Below are positions 11,901 to 24,500 of a DNA stretch of 64,000 nucleotides, piece by piece. The notes beneath the pieces are model-generated. The model saw nothing but the letters and a program-made list of their open reading frames with translations. It did no database searches and had not been told where the DNA came from. Position numbers and translations under genes: made by a program. The DNA lies in NCBI GenBank assembly GCA_941918925.1, contig OW799237.1:76085126-76149125 (forward strand). The letters run 5' to 3'. This stretch comes from Phyto melanocephala (Eukaryota > Arthropoda > Insecta > Diptera > Rhinophoridae). Within the stretch, counting starts at the first letter, position 1, and every line of letters begins with the position of its first letter.

Positions 11901-14900
11901 TTGTAATTGCATTCATAGCGTTTGAAAAATACTGCGAGACTTATCAATTTCTATTATGCTATCAAATTCACAATACACTAAACAGGTAATCGCTTCAGTA
12001 ATTGGTTTTCCAAAACGTCCTTCAATGCGAATTGTCCCTTGATTTATTAAATTTCCACAGTTAGAGTTGTTATTATGATCAGGTGTTAAATCAAAAGCGA
12101 GCATAAAATATCCGTTATCAAAAAGTTCTTTAGTTATTTGATGACCTTTATCAAAATGATGAATTCCAGTTCCTTTAAATAGTGTTTGATAACCACGGGT
12201 GCTTATAATTGTGCCATTATTATAGTTAAATTCAATTGGTTGTGCGGGAAATTGCACTCCATTAACAACCAAATTGAATCTTTGTAGGTTAAAATGTTGA
12301 AAGTTAAATGGATTTTCTTTTCTATCTCCTGTATAAGCTTTATTAGATACCATACCAAAAATTACAAAATTAGGTAGCTGTCCAAGTATAACATTATCTA
12401 AAGATAGCGAGTGGTTTCCAGGATGTATAGTAAATGTTTTTATTTCCACTCTCTTATATGGATATATTGCATTTTTTGATTGCAACACGTTGTGATGTGC
12501 CATTAAAATATTATTATTGATAGCAAGATGATTTATGTATAAATTAGCTTCGTGTATTTTTAAATTACATTCATTTTTATCTCCACCTTCTAAAATATAG
12601 AATTCGGGTTTCTCCAAATTTAGCGTTACCTTAATATCAACATTATTTAGCAAGTATTTTTGTTGATTAAACACATCTACATGAAGTTTTCCAAAAAGCT
12701 CTACTTTTTTTCCAATTTTAAATAATTTTCTTCTTTTATCTAATCCGGGGTTTTCTTTCTCAATTAATGAATTAATTTTATTTGTATCAACTGCCCAACC
12801 ACAAGATTCAAGATGTGTTGATGTTGCATCGTTTCCATAATTTAACAATGTTTCCATATATGCTCTATAGTGATAGTTATTGTCAGGTTGGGATACATTT
12901 TTATTATTTAGATGAACTATACAGTTTCTAAATAATGAGTGTAAAAGGTTATTAACAACACTTCCGCTTCCTTTAAATTCAACGACTAGTCTAAGATAAA
13001 TACTATTGAGATCTCTATAAGTTTCTCCATTTCCTAATGATACAAACTCAATAGTACTAGAATTATCCAAAGAAGCTATTGGGTTGTAGGATATTTCTTC
13101 AGTTTTAATGACACTGGTTTGAATTGGAGGAGCTTCAAATAAATCTAATTCACTTTTCATACATTCTATAAATCCAGACATTTCAAATTTCCAAAAATAT
13201 CTTTAAAGTTCTTTCCTCTGCAACGTTTTAATTTATTCTGCGGTCTCTGTTTTAAACGTTTTAGTTTTATACGCTTCCCTTTGCCTCTTTGCATTGTTTT
13301 AATCTTGTCGATAGCAGCCTCTGTAATGTCATTCATGACTTTTCTTCCTTGATTTAATAAAATTTGTTTTACTGGTTTTGTTCCAATTTCCTCCAACATA
13401 TCTTTTCCAATATCTAATGATTTATTTTTTAAAATATGCAAACCTGTTTTCAATAAAGGTTTTAGATGGGAGAATAATGCTGAAAAAAGTGATCCAATAC
13501 CACGTCCATACTGTATAATTCTTGGTGTATGATATATTTCACCAATATTTTGTAAGTTATTTCCAGACTGATTATTATAATAATTTGTATACATCACATC
13601 CATGGTTGTAATAAAAATGATTTATCTTTCTATTACATAATCATTATATACGTTTCTTTTTAAAGTGTAAAGTGCAATAAACTGGAATATATTCTAACAA
13701 CTCCATTACTTTCCCTTCATCATTTCGAATCATTATTGAAATATTATTAATATTAAAAGTTTCGATTGGAAAATATTCAATACGGCTAAAATGAATATAA
13801 TTTTTTAATGTCGATATTGAAAATATTTTTAAACATTTCGTTTTTTTACTTCCTACGTATCGAGGTTTAATTATATCAGTGTAAATAAATACGATTTCAT
13901 CTATTCCAGTGGATTCATTTTTATTAATAAAGTTGTTTATATTGGTAGGCAAATCATTTAAAGATTTATCTAAAATATATTTTTTTGACGATAAAATAGA
14001 ATCTTTTCTATTAGCTTCAAACTCTTGATCAATAGTTTGAGCATTTTGTTTGATATTTGAGCTACCTTTATTTTCGTTTCTTTTTATATTTGAATTTCTT
14101 TTATTGTCACCTTTCTTTTCTTCGAATGGTGTTATAGTTTTTAGAATATTATCATCCACATTATTTAAACGTTTTGAAATTTTATCACCATTCTCTAAAT
14201 TTGTTTTTGTTTGCTCGTTTGTTTTATTCATAAGTTCTTTAAATTTCAATTTAATACTTTCATGATTAATATTAACATCCGGATTTGGTGTTTTTAATAT
14301 TTCATAATCTAAAGGTTGGTTTAACACATTTCGTTTTTTACGTTTTATAACATTTTCATTATCTTCTTTTTTTGTTTTATTCATTAATGAAAAAGAAATA
14401 TCTGATAATCCAACTACCCATTTATCGTTTAGGTATAAAGATTGCTTTAGCAAATTTGTAAAAGTGCTTGAAGAGTTTTTATAAATATCTGTTGAATCAT
14501 TACTTAATAAAGTAACATAAAGATCACTTTCTTCCATACTTGAAGCCATCTTCAAAAGAAATAATTGAAGTTAGTCGTTGTTTGCTATACATATATGATT
14601 AAAATTGGGTTATTCGCCTATGTCGGTTTGATGAATCCATGAATTATGTTCCTTTCCGAAACCTAGCCATTTTACAAACAGCTTTTTTCCACGACGTTTC
14701 AACACTTTTTCTACTAAATAAACGTTGGGAACTTTAGTTTTTAATAATTCTTCTTCATAAAATCCACCTTTTATTATATTTCCCTTAAGATCTTTAAGTT
14801 GATATGTTATTGGATTTGTTACAAAACTTTTATTTATTTGAAAAACTTCTGAAGACCAATTTGGTGTATATCCTTTCTCAAAAACATTTTTATATTTGCT

Positions 14901-17900
14901 TATGCGAACAAAATCATTTGTCTTATATTTTCCTCTTTTAAATATTTTTAAGTTATTGTATATAGTTCTAAGAAGCCTTTTTTCATTTTTCTTGTTAACA
15001 GAGTTGGGTCTCATTTTAATAGTACGGTGATAAGATGAATTATACTCTTGCAATAATTTATCTAATATATTTATCCACTTATAATTTCCTTGCATACTGA
15101 ATTGTTTCCACATTTTAGTTTTTAAAGTTCTGTTAAAACGCTCAACTACAGATGCCTTCATATTTGAAAAAGTGTGATAATGATTAATATTAAGTTTTTT
15201 CATTAGACTTTTAAAGTCTTTATTATAAAATTCTGTTCCTTGATCAGAATGAAGATTTTTGGGAGATTTTTGTTCGTTCAACTTTATAATATTTTTAAAT
15301 GCTTTTGAAATCTCTGTTCCTGTTTTAGATTTCAGTGGTGCAGCATACGCATACTTTGAGAATACATCTATTACAGTAAGCATATACTTGAAACCTTTAT
15401 TAAATTTTGAATATGGAATCATCTCCACTAAATCTATTTGCCATGTATCTAGAATCCCCTTCTGAATAAATCGTCGACGTTTAAAGTTTTTTCTTGCTTG
15501 ACGATGAAGTTCATTAACAAGAGTTTGTTTACTCATATTTATTTAAGGAATGTAAAGCTTCGATTCATTTACGTGTTGTGTATGAATGTGTAAACATGTT
15601 TCAACAGTTTATATATCCATTTACAATGATGGTGTGTGGTCCTTCAGGTTGTGGGAAATCTACATTTATTAAAAATTTGATTGAAAATCAACACTTAATA
15701 TCTAAAGGCATTGATCGAATTGTATGGTGTTTTTCTGAAAAAAATTCACTACCATTAATAAAAAATGTTCAGTTTATTAAAGGAATTCCAGAAACTTTTA
15801 GTACTAATGATAAAGAATCAACTTTAATAATATTGGATGATTTAATGCTTGAATCGTCAAATAAAAAAGTTTGTGAACTCTTCACTAAGGGGTCACATCA
15901 TAGAAATTTAGCTGTAATTTTAGTAACACAAAACATTTTCCATAAAGGTGCTTATTCAAGAGATATTTCTTTAAACTCTAAATATATAGTAATGTTTAAG
16001 AATCCAAGGGATAAGTTACAATTTCATCATTTGGCTCGTCAAGTATATCCCGAAAATTCAAAAGCTTTGGTTGATGTATATAATAAATGCACTCAACATG
16101 CTCATGGTTATTTATTAATTGATCTTACACAACAAATACACAACGCATTAAGATTCAGATCTGATATATTCAATAATACTCACTATTCAATATTTGCAAA
16201 TATAAACAATGACTTCCAATCTAAAATTGTTGAGGGAGAACAAACATATTCTTTATGTTCTTAAAAAAGCGAAGCCCAAACTACGTAATGCAATTTTAAA
16301 ATATGTTGATGATGTTGCTATTAAAGCTATACATGAAATACTTTTCAATGTTATTAAAAAAAATCATAAAATAAACAAAACAGTTTTTGAAAAATTAAAA
16401 CCATATAAAAATGCGATTAGAAAAGTTTGTTCACCACAAACCTCTATGAAACAAAAGAGGAAACATCTTATTCAAAAGGGAGGATTCTTACCAATTATTA
16501 TTTCTTCAGTATTAAGTGGAGTTATTGGAAAAATTTTGGAAAATGTCAAATAATTTATCTAAACTAATAGTTATACAGCCATCAGTTTATGAGAAGTTTA
16601 TAAACAAAAATTCTGATTCCACCTTTTTGCATCGAAAGCTTTTACCACTATATGCTTCACACACGTTAAAAGATATTAACAAATGGTATTATATTAAGCA
16701 AGAATTAGCGAAATATTTAATTGAAAAACAAAAATCATCAAATCAGATCATAAGTTCTAAATATAACAATTTACGTGATAATGAAACTCAGACAAGAAAA
16801 ACATACAAAAAGCATATTGAAACTCAAACAATGCAATCAAAGCAAAGTAGTGTTGGAACACAATGTAATATAAACTTGCCAGAGGATATTTATACTTACG
16901 ATCACGATGATCAAATTGATATGGATACAACAGTACAAAAAATAAATCCTTCTTCTGCATCTTCAGTAGGCAAACGACTAAAAAATTTTTCAAATAGTGG
17001 AACACCAAAAATTAGAATATTATCAAAGGAAGAAAATCATACAAAATTGAAGCAATCAACTTTACCGTATCAGTATTCCCCACGAGTAACTAGAAATCGT
17101 AAAAAGTTAGATTATGAAACTGAAAATGTACAATGGCAAAATATTTAGAAAATAAAACACATTTAATAATTGAAAATATAAAGTTTGTTTATTATTGATA
17201 AAAAAAATATAATTTCTTAAAATAAATAATTGCAATAGTTATAGTTTGTTTACATAAAAGTTTAATGTATTTAGAATTAATATACAACAATTATTATGGA
17301 ATTTTGTATATTTTAATATTCTATTTCCATTAGAAATTTATCTAAACTATCATCATTATTAAAGCTCTCTATAATATAATTTTGATCTACAAATTCTACT
17401 TCATTATCATTTATTTTACAGATATCTTTATCATTATTATATTCTATATCCATTAAATAATAATCATCACTATCATTATTAATAAATTTTTCTTTATAGT
17501 GACCCCAAGCTAGGGTATTAATGTTATTCACACATATAAATCTTTTATTATCTAAATAGCTTAAGGATATCTTGTTAATAAGGGATGTATATACAGTGTG
17601 TAGTTTTGATTTAAAAATATACATATTTCTATAGTAAATTTTTTTATTATATAAGCAATTTTTGTAGTCAGAAAGACTTAGTTTTTTTGTTACGTTCACT
17701 TTGACACCCTTAGCTTTTTTAACTTCTTCCATATTTTCTGTTTTAAACGAATACATTTTCGCTCTCAACCCAACAAACTCTTTCATTATCTTCCCAAAAT
17801 TTTCATCTTTCATCATACCTAAGACCTTTTTGTTTTTTTGTGGAATATGAAATTGATTATTAGCCTCATATTCAGATGTGTCAAACCTATCTTCAATATC

Positions 17901-20900
17901 TTTTTTAATGTCTTCATAAAAGTCATCCGTTTCTATTGTGTATATAAATGAATCTGTATCCATATAATTAAGTTCAACTTTAGTTTTATATTTAGGTATC
18001 ATATATTCATAATGGAAATCATACATCTTCCATTTTGAAAGTTCTAAAATTGTAAAACCTAAATAAATTGGCTTATTATAGTATGAGTAAGTTCTATTTA
18101 ATTCAACCGCGATCATATTTTCTTCAAATATATTACAAGAATTAAATTCTGGCTTAGCAATGAGGGCACGTGCTCCAAGTTTTTTACCAATACTTTCCCA
18201 TTTATTCACAATTTTAATATCTTTACGTTTATCAACGTTTTCCATTGTTTTACCGTAAACAGCATTGTTTAATAATTTAAAAAAATTTTTTTCAAATGAG
18301 TTTTTCGCATTAGTTCTATGAAAGTTATTCAAGGAAATATATTTCTTTAACCAATTGGATTGTCGAAACTTTAATATTCTATGAATTTTGGCTAACTTTA
18401 AACCATGTTTTAAACATTGCTGCAAATTTTTATAATGAATTATATATTCATATTTATTATGTAGATCAACAATCAATTTTGTTTCTTTTGACTCGGGAGG
18501 TTTTTTATTTTCACAACAGAATGGTAGATTATTATGAATGTCATGGATTTCAACTGGATATATCAAATCAACTTCTAATATATATCCAACACTTGAATCA
18601 GTGGGAATTGAGTTCAAAGAAAAATTATTAATATCTTCTACCCACTCAAAATTACCCTCAGGCAGAGCTTCTGACATTGCCCAACCATATAAATTGTTTG
18701 CATCTAAATACATTAAGTATTTAGAAGGTAATTCATTATTATAGTCTGATAAATATTTATTATTTGCAATTGAATGTCTTTTTGTACATTGTACTATTCC
18801 TCCCCTAATCCCCCTTTGAATAAATGTTATCATGTCTTTATCAGTAAGTAAATCTAATTTAATATCCGTTATTTTTAGCATGGCATCCCATGAAAGTCCC
18901 GGAGCTGTGTAATAGTGACATGGATCTAATTGATAAATGTTTTTACAAACTGTTCTGAAATTCTCAAAAACATCTGCTAATAATAAAACATCCGTCTTTA
19001 AGTACAACATTAAATAATCTTCTAAGTTTTTGCAATCGAAAGTTTTCCAAACTTCTTTCGCGTGTGTGTAATCTTCTAGAGAACATTGTGTATCTGTTAA
19101 CTTATTATAAAAATCTGCAATATTAGGTAAACTATTTTCCAAAAGCTTTTCAATAGAATTTAAATAATTATAAGGAAATACGCCTTTTCTTATAAGTAAA
19201 TTTAATTTACTTTCATCATTATACATAGATTTAACAGTCTTTAAATCTCTTTTTTCTAAATTTTTCACAAGATTGTCTAAACTGGATGGCATGAATCTAT
19301 ATGAGTCAAGAAATCTTATTTCAATGTTATTATCTTCAATTTTTACTGTTTTTGATAACGATATATAGAGTTCTTTATTTAAGGGGATAATATTAATTGA
19401 ACCATCGTCAATTTTGTTCAACTCCTTAACAAATAAATGACAATCGTAAGATGAAAAGTTATGGAAAATAACGGGGAAAAACTTTGGAGTTTTATAATTG
19501 ATATTACATGAGTTATGTGCTGGCCCCCTATATTTTCCACTGAAATGACAGTGATCTCTTACTTTAACTTCATTTACAATAATTTTAGAGCAAATATGAC
19601 AAATGTCATTTCTATCGAAATCAAGTTTTTCCAGTTCAGTTAAGGGTGTCATTGTTTTACTTTTTGAGATGAAATTTAAATATAAATATTTAACATCATT
19701 CACCAGACTTTCTATAAATAATTTTGGTGACTCTAATCCCTTAAAACTGCAAAATTTGTTTAAACTATTACTAAAACTACATTTTATATAATAAGCAAAT
19801 GCATATGGAATATGTCTATCAACTAAAGTCGTTGATGAAATATCCCCTTTCGGAATGCATGTTTGAATATTTTCAAATATGCACTCCGAATCTGCATATA
19901 TAACAAACGGTAAGTCTAACTTATTGCTAAAATTGTTAAATTCTAAAACAGACTTATCTGGGCTTGGGACGTATGATATTCTTTTTGTGCAATTCTTCTG
20001 GTGTTTCTGAAGTTTTACTTTTTGATGAAAATACTGTAAACAATCATCACATACAAAAATACTTTCATGATGTCTTGTTTGTTGAGATTTAATAAGTCTG
20101 CAAAAATTAGAATATAAATATATAAGTTTAACATATAAACTAAATAGAAAGAAATGTAGTACAAGATAAAAATAGCAATTTAAAGTAATTTTATGCACTT
20201 TTACTAACCTTGAAATATTTTTAATCCACACATAATGTGAAACAACATCCTCTCCAATACATTTTTGAAGAAATAGAATGTTGATGTGCTTAATTTTTTT
20301 CGCTTTTGTTTTATAATAGGGACCCAATACTAAGTCCGCTTTTTCATCATAGCCAAAAACATTTATACTAATATTATGATTGTTGCTTTCAAATATTTTT
20401 ATATCTTTAATTTTTAGCGGGAAGCTTAATCCGTTGAAATTTAAACTGTAACCATTTATATTTATAATATTAAAACTGATATTTACTTTATATTTAAAAG
20501 TGCGCTCTGCATGTGTTTTTAAATCTGAAATGGCTGATATTATGCACCATTTGAAACAAAATTCATCATTATTTTGTACATTTATGCAGGCCTTTTTTAA
20601 TGTTAATTTTTTCGGTAACGGAATGTATGATGTTCCTCTTAATGGTTGATGTTTATTTAAGTTGACTTCAATTTTAATGAGTTGTATAAGAGTCCAACCA
20701 CTGTCCTTTTCCTGAAATTCCTCCATTTTCTGTAAAATATTTTGAGTTTTTCTCTCAAATAGATCATCAAACTCCTCCATGTTGAAAATTTCCTTCATTT
20801 TTGTTTGGAAGGTTTTCACTTCCAATGGAGTGTCTTCTAAGGTATCCATGTTAGGCTTGGCGTACAAGGCATAAAACTCCATATTAAATTTCAGGGCATT

Positions 20901-21494
20901 ATGTATTTTTAAAAATTTATTAACCTCCTGCTTAATTGGTGCGCAAGCCTCTTTCATAAATAGCTCTGGTAAGAGGCATTCTTCTTTTTTATTGTCATAA
21001 GTTAGAGTTAGCAATCTAGATTTAAAGGCACTTCTAATTATCTTCACATCTAATGGAGATTTTTTAGAAACCACTCCTTTTGAACAAGATGCATGAGTCC
21101 TCTCATGCCTTTTAAGACTTTCGATATCACTAAAAATTGTTTTACATTCATAACACACAAAAGCCATTTTTATTTTAAGTTTTTCTTATTTTATTTAAAG
21201 AAGTTTAACAATTTGTTAACTTAATTTTAAATTACAGTTTATATTATTTGTTTTAGATTTACACACAAAATCTTTAATTTTTATACAGACAAATTGACCG
21301 ATTACTTTAGTGAACAATACTATGAATTGCACTGGCTATTGCTTTTACTTATTTAAATATTAAATTCATATTTGGTTAGCTTTGTTCAAGGTCATTTTGA
21401 AATGTGTACTGTTGTTCTTTAAATTATTACATAATTATGCTTTTTAGTTTGTTGACTCTAATTATAAAATTCTTATGTCTATATATGTATGTAC

Positions 21495-21537
<43 letters not shown>

Positions 21538-24500
21538 TATATGTTAAATTCAAAGTTAAATTTACCTGAAATTAAAGTGGCGTTTTTATCGGATTCTATT
21601 TCAAAATATGCTTGGTTTATCATTTTTGAACGCAAATCAAATTGTTCGAAAAATATGAGGTGTTCTAATATATATACATAAAATTCTTATACAATATTAT
21701 ATATGTATGTATGCTAAAATCAAAGGCAATTTTAAAATTAAATTCGACGACTTCCTGGGATTATATTTCAAAATATGCTTTGTTTAAAATTATGAGGCTT
21801 TCTCAATAAATATTTTGAAAATAATTTTTAATTTAGAAAATGGACTCAAAGTTAAAGTGCGAGTTTTGTCGCTATGTTTCTTTTTTAAATGTCGCAAACA
21901 AAAAAAGACATTTTTTAAATTTTCATAATTTTGCCTTTAAAAAGGCTAAAAGTTACAAAAAAATAAAACCATCCTCATATATAACAGATATATCAGGATG
22001 GCTACCAACAACATCACCCACATCAACAGCAGAACAATCAACAACATCATCAACTGCAGTGTCATCATCATATGAGCAATATATGGATGAGGATGGTGAC
22101 CAAATCTTATTAGCCTTAAGTTTAGATTCAACAACATTATCAGCTGCACCATCATCATATGAGCAATATATGGATGAGGATGGTGACCAAATCTTATTAG
22201 CCTTAAGTTTAGATTTTTAAGAAACAAAGAAATAAAACAAAATGATTTAATATTTTTAAATTAAAAAAATGTATTTTTATTTATTTACTTTATGGTAGAG
22301 GTTTTTAACATTTAAATTCTTAAATGTAGTTTAATTCAAATACTGCTAAACCATTTGCTGATTGTCGACCTTTGTAAATAATTGTCCACACTTTATCATT
22401 CATTTCAGATAAGTATGGATCTTCTTTATTTAAAAATTTTGTAATTCTTTGAGGAAGATAAAACCATTTATTATTATCCAAATATGCTATGACTTTTGAT
22501 CCATATTGTGATTCCTTCCACTCAAACCTTAGGACTTTATATGGTTGATGTAGGGGGATATCATCAATTTTTGTATACTGAGGTATTATACCTTGGGCAA
22601 TATTTATTATTTGATCATACATCTAAAATATTTTAAATAAAATTAGAAAAAACTTCTAAATATGATGCGATTTCTTACCATTTTATTAAGCATACTTTTA
22701 AGTATTGATTAGACTAATGAGGAAAAATATTATCATTATCGTTCTTTTATATATAAGTATATCTTGAGTTTATTTCCATATATTTTTTTTATTCAATCCC
22801 TCTTTACTGTTTTAATAAAAATCACTCAAACGATCATTTTCTCTTTAATTATTCATCTTTATGGAAAACTATAATTACATTCAATAAAAATTATTTTCTC
22901 TTAAATTATTCATCTGTGAAAATTCATCTCTTAACATTCTTATTTAAACAATTTTGCACATACATTTTCTAAAACATGTAAGTTTGTATGCACATATTTA
23001 TATATGTAAGTATTTATATATGTATTTACAAATAATAATTTACCTTTGCATTTTCTCATATTACAATTTAAAAAAAAATTTTAACAACACAATTTTAAAA
23101 AAAATTTTAACAACAAAAAAATCATCCGTATGAGTAAATTGCAGACAATAAAAAAATTTTAATTGAAACTTGAGACAAACAAACCAATAACAAAATGCAT
23201 ATCAACCAAAAATTAAAAATCAGCCTTATGGAAATTACCATTGGGATGAATATTTTAAATTATTAACAAAAATTCATCCTTATAGGAAATTACCATTGGG
23301 ATGAAAATTTAAAACAAAAATTCATCCTCATGCAATCTCCATAAGGATGAATTTGGTGTCCCAGAAAGCCCACAAATATACTACTTGATTTTCTACAGAA
23401 ACTTGGTTAATAAATCTTGTTGTTGTTGTTAATTTGTTTTAATTTTTATTATTTTAATATTTAATTATTACAATTTATAGCGAAAAACTAAAACTTTCTT
23501 TCACAGTTTGCTGTTTGTTACTTACTTGAAAGTGAAAAGTTTTGTGATCCACAGTTATGGTAAATGTATTATCCTCCTGATCATCTATACCAATGACGGC
23601 ATCTTTAAGCCGAACACAACCACGACGAACGCCTTTCATCATTTTTTCTTTGGACTATAAAAGAAATTAGTTATTTAAGTACATTACTTCACATACGTAC
23701 GTAAAAATTAAGAAATAAAATTAATTTATGATAATGAAAATAACACAAAGAAAATACAAGTAAGAGCCCTACATTCGGCTGTGCCGAATTTTGTTATTAA
23801 CTGTAATCGCTATGGAAAAATCGCTTTATACTAAAATATGTATCACTTTCTTTGTATAACGTCGATATGCTAGTAAAATGTTTTCGTTAATATAGTCTTT
23901 TAATGAAAGTGGGCGTTATAGTAGGCGTGTCAAAGCAGTTTCTGCTAATAAAATTAACTCATATATTTAAATACAGAGTCCTTTATTGTTCCAAAATCTT
24001 TATTCATAGAGAAATGATATGAATTTGAGATAAAACGTTATATGGGAGATGGGCGTAAAAGTGGGCGTGTCACATTTATTGCCCAATTGTACAAAGCCTT
24101 TGACCAAAAAGTAATGCTTACAAAATTCCAGAATCATACATCTAATTTTGTTTTAAATTTTGAATATACCGAATAATACACTGTGCAGCATAAATGTTCG
24201 TACATTTTGATCTATATCTTCTTTCATAACTCATAGATTTAAGCAATTTTCGGGAAAACCATTTTTTTACTCATAAAATATACATTCGAAATTTCATGGC
24301 TCTACGTTAACGCATATGGACGCAATTGCATTTTATTTAATGTATGAAGGACATGTTTTTTTTACCTACTCTTGCTTTACGGCTATAACTCTCTTCCTGA
24401 TATTCCGATTTAGCCCATTTTCAAGACCAAACAAACTCTGTGCATAAGAAATATTCTGGCAAAATTAGAGCCCCTAGTTTTTTCCGTCCGACCTCTATCG

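Larger units (their letters stand above)
9528..23385. mobile_element. Full-length Polinton/Maverick element
   Basis: A 13,858-bp self-synthesising virus-like transposon in ORP intron 2. Seen directly: identical 6-bp flanks TGATTT at 9522-9527 and 23386-23391; termini beginning AGTAGTATATTTGTGGG on each strand; about 630-bp inverted repeats; and 13 open frames. These include the diagnostic set of protein-primed DNA polymerase B, retroviral-type integrase, packaging ATPase, adenain-like protease, major and minor capsid proteins. Known of the group: integrase inserts the element with 6-bp duplication, polymerase copies it from the ends, and the capsid genes imply virions. No frameshift was found in any large gene, so it may be autonomous. 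Transcription is in blocks: 15536-11455 minus, 15578-17148 plus, 21167-17313 minus. Confidence 0.95.

Noticed and set aside
14050..14265. Plus-strand frame opposite the minor capsid gene
   Set aside because: Shadow of the low-complexity Lys/Asn-rich insert on the other strand; no feature of its own.
21946..22227. 93-aa minus-strand frame over the zinc-finger ORF
   Set aside because: Mirror of the 87-bp tandem repeat; His/Met-rich composition is the reverse reading of the acidic motif.
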